From: Sphingomonas anseongensis
Lineage (GTDB): Bacteria > Pseudomonadota > Alphaproteobacteria > Sphingomonadales > Sphingomonadaceae
Length of the DNA stretch: 64,000 nucleotides
Reading direction: 5' to 3'
Assembly: GCF_023516495.1 (NCBI RefSeq)
Contig: NZ_JAMGBC010000001.1
Span: 1,302,001-1,366,000, forward strand
Part shown: positions 22,476 to 30,113 of the stretch, piece after piece
Numbering within the stretch: the stretch's first letter is position 1
Layout: every line of letters starts with the position of its first letter
Translations under genes and position numbers: made by a program
Notes under the pieces: generated by a model
Databases searched by the model: none
What the model was told of the DNA's origin: nothing
What the model saw: only the letters and a program-made list of their open reading frames with translations

Positions 22476-22823
22476 CTAGTCGTTCGCGGGCTTGGCTTTG
22501 GGCTTGACCACCTGGGTCAGCGTGGACTTGACCGCCCGGACCCTGACGCCCTGGGCGATCTCGACCTCGACCTCGGTGTCCGACACCTTCACGACCCGGC
22601 CGATGAGCCCGCCGCCGGTGACGACGTCGTCGCCCTTCTTGACTGCGGCGATCTCGTTCTGGTGCTCCTTCGCCCGCCTCTGCTGAGGGCGGATCAGAAG
22701 CACGTAGAAGATCACGAAAATCAGGATCCACGGAAGGATTCCGACCAGCATCGCCGAAGCGCCTCCGGCCTGTGGAGCGGAAGCCGCTGCGGCTGTCGAT
22801 ATCAGTATGGGTTGTATGGACAT
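22476..22823 (-). CDS. yajC: Preprotein translocase subunit YajC
   Basis: This 115-residue protein has one membrane helix ([21 protein letters not shown]) followed directly by [20 protein letters not shown] and a small beta domain, the standard YajC layout. It is the first gene of the yajC-secD-secF operon. The Shine-Dalgarno is weak. The upstream 28 nt separate it from tRNA-Pro on the same strand, so tRNA read-through into the operon is possible. A perfect GGAAAGCTTTCC palindrome sits in that gap. Confidence 0.94.
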   Translation of the reverse strand: MSIQPILISTAAAASAPQAGGASAMLVGILPWILIFVIFYVLLIRPQQRRAKEHQNEIAAVKKGDDVVTGGGLIGRVVKVSDTEVEVEIAQGVRVRAVKSTLTQVVKPKAKPAND

Positions 22824-22851
22824 TCTCGGAGGAAAGCTTTCCTTGAAAGGA

Positions 22852-22928
22852 TGGTCGGGGCGACTGGATTCGAACCAGCGACCTCCACACCCCCAGTGTG
22901 ATGCGCTACCAGGCTGCGCTACGCCCCG
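22852..22928 (-). tRNA. tRNA-Pro (anticodon GGG)
   Basis: The reverse strand folds into a full cloverleaf of 77 nt with an encoded CCA. The acceptor stem CGGGGCG pairs with CGCCCCG, the D arm is GCGCAGCCTGGTAGCGC, the anticodon stem TCACA pairs with TGTGG around loop CTGGGGG, and the T arm has GCTGGTTCGAATCCAGT. Anticodon GGG at loop positions 3-5 reads CCC proline codons, common in this GC-rich genome. Confidence 0.97.
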
Positions 22929-22969
22929 ACTGCCGTTGTTGTGACGGTGACGCGCATCTAGGCAGGGGC

Positions 22970-23686
22970 ATGAGCGAACGCAAGCGCAAGCGGCGACACC
23001 GGTCGAAGCGGACGACGGTCACGGGGCGAATCCTGACCGCGCTGCTGGCTATCCCGGCCGCCTATATGCTCGCAGCGCTGATTGGCTCCTTCGTTCCGCT
23101 GAATCGGGGGTGGGCCGAGCCCGAGCACGGAATCACCATCTACCTCGCCGACAATGGCCTCCACAGCGACATCATTATGCCGGCGCGCGCCGCAGGGCTC
23201 GACTGGTCGACAGTCCTTCGCCGGAGCGACGCGGCCGCGGCTCCTGCCGATGCGGGCTGGGTCGCGTTCGGATCGGGCGAGGAGCGGGTCTACCTACAGA
23301 CGCCGACCTGGTGGGACATCCGGCCCGCTACAATCTGGGCGGTGCTGACCGGAAGCCGGCGGGTGCTCCACGTCGAGTGGATTGACGACCCCTCCTACGC
23401 CGAGCGGCAGATTCGCCTGCGGCCCGAGGAATATCGCCGGCTGTGGGCAGCGCTCCGCGCCGACTTCCGGCTTGACGACGAAGGCAGGCCGGTGCGGATC
23501 GACCACCCGGGCTACGATTGCTGCGATTCTTTCTACTGGGCCGGCGGCGGCTTCAACGCGCTCACCACCTGCAATGCCTGGACCGCCGACAAGCTTCGCC
23601 TCGCGGGCGTGAAGACCAGCCTTTGGCCGCCCTTCGTCCCGGGGCTGCTGTGGAGATATCGCAAAGTTACAGAACGTAGCGGCTGA
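22970..23686 (+). CDS. TIGR02117 / DUF2459 family protein
   Basis: The protein has 238 residues. A basic N-terminus ([12 protein letters not shown]) leads into one membrane helix at about 20-42. A periplasmic domain follows with [37 protein letters not shown] and [19 protein letters not shown], all typical of TIGR02117. The conserved Cys and His suggest a thiol-type fold, but no function has been shown for the family. The start is ATG 22970. The stop overlaps the end of convergent hslU by 20 nt. Confidence 0.88.
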   Translation: MSERKRKRRHRSKRTTVTGRILTALLAIPAAYMLAALIGSFVPLNRGWAEPEHGITIYLADNGLHSDIIMPARAAGLDWSTVLRRSDAAAAPADAGWVAFGSGEERVYLQTPTWWDIRPATIWAVLTGSRRVLHVEWIDDPSYAERQIRLRPEEYRRLWAALRADFRLDDEGRPVRIDHPGYDCCDSFYWAGGGFNALTTCNAWTADKLRLAGVKTSLWPPFVPGLLWRYRKVTERSG

Positions 23687-25007
23687 GGTCGGCGTTCTTC
23701 GCGATTCCGGCGAGCTGGGCGTCAACGAAGGCGGCGTCGATCGTCAGCGTCTCGCCCTTGCGGTCCTCGGCCGAGAAGCTGACGTCCTCGAGCAATTTCT
23801 CCATCACCGTCTGAAGCCGCCGCGCGCCGATATTCTCCACCGCGTCGTTCACTTCAGCGGCGATGCGCGCGAGACCGGCGATACCGTCCTCGGTGAAGTC
23901 GATCGTGACCTCCTCGGTTCCGAGCAGCGCCTTGTACTGCTCGGTCAGGCTTGCGCGGGTCTGCGACAGGATGCGGACGAAATCCTCTTCCGTCAGCGCC
24001 TTGAGCTCAACCCGAATCGGGAGTCGCCCCTGGAGCTCCGGCAGAAGGTCGGCGGGCTTGGCGATGTGGAAGGCGCCGGAAGCGATGAAGAGGATGTGGT
24101 CGGTCTTCAGCGGCCCATATTTGGTGGCGACCGTCGTGCCCTCGATCAACGGAAGGAGGTCGCGCTGGACTCCCTCGCGGCTGATCGATCCGCCGCGTAC
24201 GTCGCTGACCGCGATCTTGTCGATCTCGTCGAGGAAGACGATTCCGTTGGCTTCGGCATCCGCCAGAGCGACCCGGTTGATGTCGTCGGGATCGACGCGC
24301 TTGTCCGCCTCTTCCTCGGTAAGCCGAGCGAAGGCGTCCGGAACCTTTAGCTTGCGGCGGGTGCGCTGGCCGCCGCCCATCGCCTTGCCCATCAGCGACT
24401 TCAGGTCGAACACCTGGGCGCCCATTCCGGGAATTTCGAACGGAGCTGCGGGCGTGTCTTCGACCTCGATCTCGACTTCGGCTTTTTCGAGGCTTCCTTC
24501 CTCGAATCGCTGGCGGAAGCTGTCGCGGGTCGCAGTGCTCGATCCCTTGCCGGTCAGCGCATCGAGAAGCCTGTCCATCGCCGCATCCTCTGCGGCCTTG
24601 CGGACCTTCTCGCGCCGCCTCTCACGCTCCAGCCGCACCGCTTCCTCGACGAGGTCGCGGGCGATCTGCTCGACGTCGCGGCCGACATAGCCGACCTCGG
24701 TGAACTTGGTTGCCTCGACCTTCACAAACGGAGCGTCCGCGAGCCGTGCAAGGCGGCGGCTGATCTCGGTCTTTCCGCAGCCGGTCGGCCCGATCATCAG
24801 AATGTTCTTGGGAGTGACCTCTTCGCGAAGCTCGGGGCTGAGCTGCTGCCGCCGCCAGCGATTGCGAAGGGCGACCGCGACCGCCTTCTTCGCGTCGTCC
24901 TGGCCGACGATATGCTCGTCGAGAGCCGCGACGATCGCCTTGGGCGTCAGCTTGTCCTTGAGCATGTCGGCCGCCCCGCCTTCGGCTATTGGAGCCTGGT
25001 AATTCAT
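23667..25007 (-). CDS. hslU: ATP-dependent protease ATPase subunit HslU
   Basis: This AAA+ unfoldase of the HslVU protease has 446 residues from ATG 25007. Walker A is [15 protein letters not shown], the pore loop region is [17 protein letters not shown], the I domain is at about 110-230, and Walker B is [11 protein letters not shown]. The C-terminus ends in DLSRYVL, the tail that docks into HslV. A second ATG at 24965 ([17 protein letters not shown]) is an equally good start and matches many homologues. Neither has a strong Shine-Dalgarno. It follows hslV by 40 nt. Confidence 0.95.
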   Translation of the reverse strand: MNYQAPIAEGGAADMLKDKLTPKAIVAALDEHIVGQDDAKKAVAVALRNRWRRQQLSPELREEVTPKNILMIGPTGCGKTEISRRLARLADAPFVKVEATKFTEVGYVGRDVEQIARDLVEEAVRLERERRREKVRKAAEDAAMDRLLDALTGKGSSTATRDSFRQRFEEGSLEKAEVEIEVEDTPAAPFEIPGMGAQVFDLKSLMGKAMGGGQRTRRKLKVPDAFARLTEEEADKRVDPDDINRVALADAEANGIVFLDEIDKIAVSDVRGGSISREGVQRDLLPLIEGTTVATKYGPLKTDHILFIASGAFHIAKPADLLPELQGRLPIRVELKALTEEDFVRILSQTRASLTEQYKALLGTEEVTIDFTEDGIAGLARIAAEVNDAVENIGARRLQTVMEKLLEDVSFSAEDRKGETLTIDAAFVDAQLAGIAKNADLSRYVL

Positions 25008-25047
25008 GATGAGTAGATTGGAGCGGCGCACCCGCCCTTCAAGCGCG

Positions 25048-25587
25048 TCACTTACCGACCGTCTCGATCGTCAGCTGGTCGTTGGTGAAGACGCAGACCT
25101 CCGCGGCGATCGCCATCGCCCGGCGGGCGAGCTTCTCGGGGTCCGGCTCGTACTCGGTCAGAGCCCGCGCGGCCGCGAGCGCATAATTGCCGCCCGACCC
25201 GATCGCGGCAACGCCGCCTTCGGGCTCGAGGACATCGCCGTTGCCGGTCAGGATCAGCATCGAATCCTTGTCGGCGACGATCATCATCGCCTCCAGGTTG
25301 CGAAGATATTTGTCCATCCGCCAGTCCTTGGCGAGCTCGACAGCAGCGCGCAGGAGCTGCCCGTGAAATTGCTCGAGCTTGCCTTCCAGCCGCTCGAACA
25401 GGGTGAATGCATCCGCGGTCGCTCCGGCGAAGCCGCCGATCACGGCTCCGTCCTCGCCCAGCCTGCGGACTTTCTTGGCGTTGGGCTTGATGACCGTGTT
25501 GCCCAGCGACACCTGCCCGTCGCCGGCGATGACGGTCTTTCCGTCCTTCTTCACGCCGAGGATCGTCGTTCCGTGCCAGCTGTCCAT
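25048..25587 (-). CDS. hslV: ATP-dependent protease proteolytic subunit HslV
   Basis: This 179-residue proteasome-like peptidase is exposed by removal of a short propeptide before the first Thr of GTTILGVK (residue 7), which becomes the N-terminal nucleophile. [16 protein letters not shown] and [14 protein letters not shown] are conserved. It forms two hexameric rings capped by HslU, degrading misfolded and regulatory proteins. It is first in the hslVU operon. A GGAGA precedes the start. Confidence 0.95.
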   Translation of the reverse strand: MDSWHGTTILGVKKDGKTVIAGDGQVSLGNTVIKPNAKKVRRLGEDGAVIGGFAGATADAFTLFERLEGKLEQFHGQLLRAAVELAKDWRMDKYLRNLEAMMIVADKDSMLILTGNGDVLEPEGGVAAIGSGGNYALAAARALTEYEPDPEKLARRAMAIAAEVCVFTNDQLTIETVGK

Positions 25588-25637
25588 TTCGTCTCCAGTT
25601 CAGTCGTTGACGTGGAGGTGGGACGCGCTTTCGCCTC

Positions 25638-26210
25638 TTACAAGCGGCGCTCGAAGCGACGGTCAGGCAACAGCCACATGATCGCGACCGCGACATAAAG
25701 CGCCACCGAAACGTAGGGCGACAGCAGGAACGCGCTCGCCAGCCCCGCTGCATAGAGAGCGAGGCTCAGCCATTCCTTGCGCTCGGAGCCGAGCGCGGCC
25801 GCGATAGAGGACTGTTCGCCTTCGACGGCCATCAGCGCCTTTTCGAGGATAAGGTAGAACAGCGCCGCCATGAACAGGACGACCCCGAACGCGGCCACCG
25901 GCAACGTTGTCACTCCGCCCTCGCCCACCCAGCGAATCACGAACGGGAACAGGCTGAGCCAGAACAGCAGGCCGAGATTGGACCAGAGCACAGCCCCGTC
26001 CACCCGCTTCGCCGACTGCAGCATGTGATGGTGGTTGTTCCAGTAGAGGCCGAGGTAGACGAACGAGAGCACGTAAGTGCCGAACAGCGGAAGCTCGGGC
26101 TTCAGCGCTGCAAGCCCTGTTCCTTCGGGTACGCGCAGCTCGAGCACCATTAGGGTGATGACAATGGCGAACACCGCATCGGTGAACGCGGCCATCCGCT
26201 CCGGTTTCAT
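25638..26210 (-). CDS. TMEM175-family (DUF1211) membrane channel protein
   Basis: The protein has 190 residues and about five or six membrane helices. It begins with the family filter region RMAAFTDAVFAIVITLMVLEL, a variant of the R-X3-FSD motif of bacterial TMEM175 potassium channels. WNNHHHMLQSAKRVDGAVLW and NLGLLFWLSLFPFVIRW are also characteristic. Such bacterial proteins work as K+-permeable tetramers. Ion selectivity here is inferred only. It overlaps the serine hydrolase start region by 4 nt and is the upstream gene of that pair. Confidence 0.88.
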   Translation of the reverse strand: MKPERMAAFTDAVFAIVITLMVLELRVPEGTGLAALKPELPLFGTYVLSFVYLGLYWNNHHHMLQSAKRVDGAVLWSNLGLLFWLSLFPFVIRWVGEGGVTTLPVAAFGVVLFMAALFYLILEKALMAVEGEQSSIAAALGSERKEWLSLALYAAGLASAFLLSPYVSVALYVAVAIMWLLPDRRFERRL

Positions 26211-27325
26211 CGTGTCGGACGGGTCGCGGACGGCGCGATGTGCGCCGCAGGTTTGAGCACAAGTTGGAGAACCGGCTTCACTTCCGGTTCGCCGTTGTTC
26301 CCGACGAAATAGATGCGGACGTCGTTCGCCGGAAACCAGCAGAGATATGAGAAGAAAGTCCCGTCGGAACCGGCGTGCCCCATCCGGTAGAGCGATCCGT
26401 CGTCATTGTATCGAAAGGCGAAGCCGAATCCTTCGCGGACCTCGCCGGACTGCCCCGGAACCGGTGCCATGATCAACTTGCGCGCTTCGGCCGGCAAACC
26501 GCCATCGACGACACCGTCGATGAAGCGGACCATCGCTTTCGACGAAGCCTGGATTCCGCCGTTGCCCCGAAGCGCCCAGTCGTTACCGCCGAGCTTGGCG
26601 ATCGACTGCGCAATCACCGGCTGCTTGGCGTTCTTCAGATAGCCGTGGGCGAACAGCTCGTCGGGCTGGCCGCGGAAATAAAAGCCGATGTCCTTCATGC
26701 CGAGCGGATACCAGACGCGCTCGCGAACCGCCTCCTCCCAATTCTTCCCGGTCACTCGCTGGATGATCAGCGCGAGCGTGGAGTAGCCCATGTTGGAGTA
26801 ATTATCCTCGCCCGGCGCGTGCGCCAGCGGACGCGCAAGGCAGTCGCCAACCAGCATCGCCTCCGACTGCTCGGCGAAATCGTCGGTGCAGCTGTCGAGT
26901 AGCCCCGAGCTGTGCGAGACAAGCTGCGCGACGGTCCGTGAGCGGCCCGGCTCCCGCGCCTCGGGAACGAACTTCGAAACCGGGTCGGACAGCGATACCC
27001 TGCCCTCCGCGACCAAGGTCGCCAGCGCTGCAGCCGTCTGGCTCTTCGTGATCGAGCCGATCTGCGCGACCGTGTCGGGAGTGAAGGGCACCTTCCGCTC
27101 GCGGTCGGCGAATCCGTAGCCCTTGGCCAGAAGCATCTTACCGCCCTGCTCGATGACCACGGCGCCGCCGAAGCCCTTCGCGGCCGCTTCGGTCATCTGC
27201 CGGTCGATCTCCGCCACCGCCTGTTGGGCGTCGATCGGTGCCGCTTCAGCCGGAGCGGCAACCGCCGCCGGCGGAAACGCCGAAGCTGCCGCGACGAGCG
27301 CGAGAGCGAGGATGTGTTTCTTCAT
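26207..27325 (-). CDS. Secreted class C beta-lactamase-type serine hydrolase
   Basis: The protein has 372 residues with a signal peptide (LALALVAAASAFPPAAVAA). The catalytic Ser-X-X-Lys is SITK in IGSITKSQTAAALATL, and the Tyr-X-Asn is YSN in EDNYSNMGYST. A C-terminal HAGSDG matches the KTG-like position. Family members are D-aminopeptidases, esterases or carboxypeptidases, and true beta-lactamase activity is unlikely without AmpC-specific context. Its 3' end overlaps the start of the TMEM175 gene region by 4 nt. Confidence 0.85.
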   Translation of the reverse strand: MKKHILALALVAAASAFPPAAVAAPAEAAPIDAQQAVAEIDRQMTEAAAKGFGGAVVIEQGGKMLLAKGYGFADRERKVPFTPDTVAQIGSITKSQTAAALATLVAEGRVSLSDPVSKFVPEAREPGRSRTVAQLVSHSSGLLDSCTDDFAEQSEAMLVGDCLARPLAHAPGEDNYSNMGYSTLALIIQRVTGKNWEEAVRERVWYPLGMKDIGFYFRGQPDELFAHGYLKNAKQPVIAQSIAKLGGNDWALRGNGGIQASSKAMVRFIDGVVDGGLPAEARKLIMAPVPGQSGEVREGFGFAFRYNDDGSLYRMGHAGSDGTFFSYLCWFPANDVRIYFVGNNGEPEVKPVLQLVLKPAAHIAPSATRPTR

Positions 27326-27405
27326 CCCGATGGTCTGCGACGCCGCGCCAGCCCTTGCAAGCTCCCCGCAGCTGCGCCGGCGGCCTGCTCGTTATGAGGG
27401 GACGG

Positions 27406-27813
27406 TCAGGCGCCTTTGACCTTCTGCCACGTCCGCGCTGCCGTATAGCCGAGGTAGCCGGTGCCGAAGAGCGTGTAGAGCTCGTCCGGAAGGCCGCGCA
27501 GATAGCTGGTCATCCCGCTACCGATCGCGCTCGCAACGTCGGGCTTGGCGGCGGCGATCAGGCCCATCGGGATCGACCAAAGGATGAGGGCGTACATCAC
27601 GTAGAGAAAGCTCGGCCGGGCCCTGCTCGTCCATGGATCCGGCGACTGTGCTTCGGCGACGATTGCCTGCATCTGGGTGGCGATTGCAGAAGCTTCCTGG
27701 TCGCCCTGGAGCTTCAGCAGCTCGAGCTTGGCGCGGTCGCGCGCCTGCGGATCGGGAATAATACGGTCGAGAAGCTTGGAAACGGGTCCGATGATTGCAT
27801 CGAGCAAAGCCAT
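27406..27813 (-). CDS. GTA-type 3TM holin
   Basis: The protein has 135 residues. The N-terminal amphipathic part (ALLDAIIGPVSKLLDRIIPD, then a charged KLELLKLQGDQEAS) is followed by membrane segments around RPSFLYVMYALILWSIPMGL and LYTLFGTGYLGYTAARTW, ending in QKVKGA. This is the GTA_holin_3TM pattern found with gene transfer agents. It would make inner-membrane holes that release the endolysin. AGGAG lies upstream of ATG 27813. It follows the endolysin gene by 61 nt on the same strand. No phage structural genes are in the window. Confidence 0.83.
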   Translation of the reverse strand: MALLDAIIGPVSKLLDRIIPDPQARDRAKLELLKLQGDQEASAIATQMQAIVAEAQSPDPWTSRARPSFLYVMYALILWSIPMGLIAAAKPDVASAIGSGMTSYLRGLPDELYTLFGTGYLGYTAARTWQKVKGA

Positions 27814-27874
27814 TGCTGGATTTCTCCTAGGGAAGTTGACGGATCTGAGGTTTGGTGTGTTTGATGACAGGTTG

Positions 27875-28417
27875 TTAACCAATACGGTTTGCCAACCACC
27901 CGTAGAGGAAGGCCTCGTTGGCCGGACGGCGCTCGGCGAGGCGGATGTACCGCTCGCCCTGAAGCGCATCGAGCGCTCGAAGGAGCACGCTTTCGCCGGT
28001 CGTTTTGCCGCGTAGCTGGAGAAAGGTGTCGAGCGCTGCCAGGGTCGCCGCGCCGATACGCCCGTCCGGGACCAGGTCCGCATAATCCTTGCGATCGCGA
28101 TTGAGCGCCGACAGCGCGCGCTGGAGGAATGTAGCCGCGACCGCAGGGCCCATGTTGGCGCCTGTGTCGAACAGCTCGGCGGCCACCGCCCCCGACCTTT
28201 TGGCCACTTGGTCGAAGCGCGGCCTCAGCCAGTAGAGCCGCTTGTAAATCGCCGCGGCTTCGTCGCGCGGAAGATCGCGCATGGCGCCCGCATAGCCGTG
28301 GGCCCGTGCCACCGCCTCGGTGATCCCATATTTGGTCGGCCCGCCGCGGTCGGACGGGTGGTTCGCATATCCGCCCTCGCGCTCGATCAGCGCATCAATC
28401 AGGTCGTCAATTTCCAC
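27875..28417 (-). CDS. GTA/phage-type endolysin (GH108 N-acetylmuramidase with PG-binding domain)
   Basis: The protein has 180 residues. The N-terminal glycoside hydrolase 108 signature is EREGGYANHPSDRGGPTKYG, with the likely catalytic Glu14. A C-terminal peptidoglycan-binding_3 domain starts near residue 95 (NRDRKDYADLVPDGRIGAAT). It cleaves the peptidoglycan glycan strand. There is no signal peptide, so it depends on the downstream holin. The start is GTG 28417 with a strong GGGAGGAG before it. The Rhodobacter capsulatus GTA has the same endolysin-holin order at a locus away from its capsid genes. Confidence 0.86.
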   Translation of the reverse strand: MEIDDLIDALIEREGGYANHPSDRGGPTKYGITEAVARAHGYAGAMRDLPRDEAAAIYKRLYWLRPRFDQVAKRSGAVAAELFDTGANMGPAVAATFLQRALSALNRDRKDYADLVPDGRIGAATLAALDTFLQLRGKTTGESVLLRALDALQGERYIRLAERRPANEAFLYGWLANRIG

Positions 28418-28454
28418 GAAGCAGCTCCTCCCGGTTGCCGAGTCGAGCTGCTAT

Positions 28455-28469
28455 GAACCAAATTGGTTC
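28455..28469. promoter_or_regulatory. Palindromic operator candidate GAAC-N7-GTTC before the lysis pair
   Basis: GAACCAAATTGGTTC is a perfect palindrome centred 45 nt upstream of the endolysin start. It reads GAAC-N7-GTTC, a symmetrical version of the alphaproteobacterial LexA box (GTTC-N7-GTTC). It lies between the ECF sigma gene and the lysis pair and would be well placed to repress the latter. Assignment to LexA is an inference; another repressor could own it. Confidence 0.45.
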
Positions 28470-28499
28470 GCTGTAGGAAAGTTGTTCGTGTTCGGCTGG

Positions 28500-29180
28500 T
28501 TAGTCGAGGGCTGCCATCACCCGCTCCGTAAGCGCCGCACAGTCGGCGCCGGCGAAGGGGAAGCTTCCGCACAAGGCGCCTTTGACTTCGGGCGCCAGCG
28601 CCTCCTGCAGCTTGGCTCTTGCCCGGTGGAGCCTCGTCTTCACCGTTGCCGGCGGAATAGCGAGCACTTCCGCTGTTTCCTCGATGCTCAGCCCTTCGAT
28701 CTCGCGGAGCACGAATACCGACCGGAAACCGTCGGACAGGTCGGCGACCGCCCGCTCGATCAGCTTCCGAAGCTGCTCTCGGGCGACGGTCGCATCCGGT
28801 GCCGGTTCCGCCGACGCCTGCGCCAGCCGCTCCCTGTAGGTATCGAGCAAGGCCACACCTTCGCTTTCCAGATACTCGCGTTTACGCCGCTGCGACCGGA
28901 GCCGTCCGAGCGCCTCGTTGACGACGATCCGGGTCAGCCACGTGCTGAGGGACGACCGCCCTTCAAAGCTATCCATCGCCGCAAAGGCGCTTGCATAGCC
29001 GGCCTGGACCGCCTCCTCGGCGTCGCTTCGGTCCTTGAGAATGCTCCACGCCGTTCGGAACAGCCGTTGGTTGTTGGCGGTGATCAGGTGCCGCATCGCC
29101 CTGCGGTCGCGGCTCTTGCACAGCCGAGCCAGCTCGACGTCGCCAACTGCCGAATAATCCATATGCGGTTGAGCGCTCAT
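28500..29180 (-). CDS. ECF-type RNA polymerase sigma factor
   Basis: The protein has 226 residues. Sigma region 2 has NNQRLFRTAWSILKDRSDAE, and EEAVQAGYASAFAAMDSFEG marks the -10 recognition helix. Region 4 carries LSIEETAEVLAIPPATVKTR and LHRARAKLQEAL, the helix-turn-helix for -35 recognition. The C-terminal 25 residues contain two Cys and could be a sensing tail. Its start overlaps the stop of the upstream cupredoxin gene by 4 nt, and no anti-sigma factor gene is adjacent. It probably drives its own operon from the GGGAACC promoter near 30100. Confidence 0.9.
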   Translation of the reverse strand: MSAQPHMDYSAVGDVELARLCKSRDRRAMRHLITANNQRLFRTAWSILKDRSDAEEAVQAGYASAFAAMDSFEGRSSLSTWLTRIVVNEALGRLRSQRRKREYLESEGVALLDTYRERLAQASAEPAPDATVAREQLRKLIERAVADLSDGFRSVFVLREIEGLSIEETAEVLAIPPATVKTRLHRARAKLQEALAPEVKGALCGSFPFAGADCAALTERVMAALD

Positions 29181-29500
29181 CGAGCCACCTTCAATACACC
29201 CTTCATCCCGGGGTGGTATTTGCAGATGAAGGCGAAGGTGCCGTCGCGCTTCATCCTGACCTTCACGACCTTGCCGGCTGGAAGGTCGATATCGAACGCG
29301 CCCTTTGCCGTCGCGCTGTGGCGGAACATGTCGCGATTGTCCCAGACGATGATGTCGCCGGCGCGAACCGTCGTCGGAAGCGCTCCGAACTTCATCTTGT
29401 CGACCACGATCGTATAGCTGCGTGGAGCCGCTGCCGCAGGGGCTGAAGTCAGCAGCAGGGCCCACGCAGCCGCGGCGAGAACAGGTGAAAGTCGCCGCAT
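29177..29500 (-). CDS. Periplasmic cupredoxin (plastocyanin/amicyanin-like)
   Basis: The protein has 107 residues with a signal peptide (LAAAAWALLLTSAPAAAA). The copper site is visible: His in DMFRHSATAKG, then Cys and His in FAFICKYHPGMKG, with Met in the same stretch. It is a small blue copper protein that may carry electrons or serve as a copper-dependent sensor. It sits between DUF4142 (12 nt upstream) and the ECF sigma factor (4-nt overlap), a module seen in other alphaproteobacteria. Confidence 0.88.
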   Translation of the reverse strand: MRRLSPVLAAAAWALLLTSAPAAAAPRSYTIVVDKMKFGALPTTVRAGDIIVWDNRDMFRHSATAKGAFDIDLPAGKVVKVRMKRDGTFAFICKYHPGMKGVLKVAR

Positions 29501-29511
29501 AATAAGATCCC

Positions 29512-30033
29512 TTACTTGAGCGTCGCAGCCAGGTGCTCGGCATGCATCTGGTGCTCGCCGAACAGTGTGAGGCCGGTTTCGAGGAGCGACTTGAGCTGAG
29601 CGTTGTCCGCCGACGGGATCAGGGTCGACTTGAGCGCTCCGTTGACCGTCGCGTGGAAGGCGACCTCGTTCTGGACGTAGGCCTTGTCGAAGGCTGCGCC
29701 GTTTAGCGCCGCCAACTTCTTCATCTCTTCCGCCGCGCCCTTGTTCAGAGCCTGGCTCGTCGCATTGTCCTCCGGCGTGACCTTCAGCTCCTTGACGAGC
29801 GCGAGCGCCTTGTCATTAACCGCCTCATGGTCACGGACCATCTCGCTTGCGAATTCGCGGACCGCAACATTGTGCGACTTGGCCAGCGCCTGCTTCGCCG
29901 CGGCGACGTCGATGTTGCCGGCGGTGTAGGCGATGTGCGCGATTTGCGGATCAGAAGGCCCGTCGGCGGCCACGGCAATCCCGCTGAACGCGAGTGCGCC
30001 GGCCGCGACGATCGCTGGCAATGCAAATTTCAT
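29512..30033 (-). CDS. DUF4142 periplasmic protein
   Basis: The protein has 173 residues with a signal peptide ending SGIAVAADG. The rest is an all-helical DUF4142 domain (HIAYTAGNIDVAAAKQALAK, FASEMVRDHEAVNDKALALV), related to ferritin-like four-helix folds but without obvious metal ligands apart from scattered His/Glu. AAGGAGG lies just before ATG 30033. It is the first gene of the DUF4142-cupredoxin-sigma operon. Members are linked to stress responses, but the function is not established. Confidence 0.88.
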   Translation of the reverse strand: MKFALPAIVAAGALAFSGIAVAADGPSDPQIAHIAYTAGNIDVAAAKQALAKSHNVAVREFASEMVRDHEAVNDKALALVKELKVTPEDNATSQALNKGAAEEMKKLAALNGAAFDKAYVQNEVAFHATVNGALKSTLIPSADNAQLKSLLETGLTLFGEHQMHAEHLAATLK

Positions 30034-30081
30034 TCTATCCTCCTTGTGGAGCGTCGGGAGTCCGTGTCGCTCTCGCCCAAT

Positions 30082-30109
30082 TTGATGGCAGCCGCAGTGA
30101 AAGGTTCCC
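30082..30109 (-). promoter_or_regulatory. ECF-type promoter for the DUF4142-cupredoxin-sigma operon
   Basis: On the minus strand, GGGAACC (30109-30103) is followed after 15 nt by CATCAA (30087-30082). GGGAAC/GGAAC is the classical -35 element of ECF sigma factors. The predicted transcript would start about 40 nt before the DUF4142 ATG. The likely driver is the sigma factor encoded by the third gene, which would make the operon self-activating. No expression evidence is available. Confidence 0.45.
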
Positions 30110-30113
30110 GCCA

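Noticed and set aside
26207-27325. True class C beta-lactamase resistance gene
   Set aside because: It has the Ser-X-X-Lys fold signature only. There is no AmpR-type regulator or AmpC-specific motif set, so a serine hydrolase call is safer.
26000-30000. Prophage around the endolysin and holin
   Set aside because: No integrase, terminase, capsid, portal or tail gene is visible. Flanking genes are ordinary chromosomal ones, so a GTA-type lysis pair fits better.
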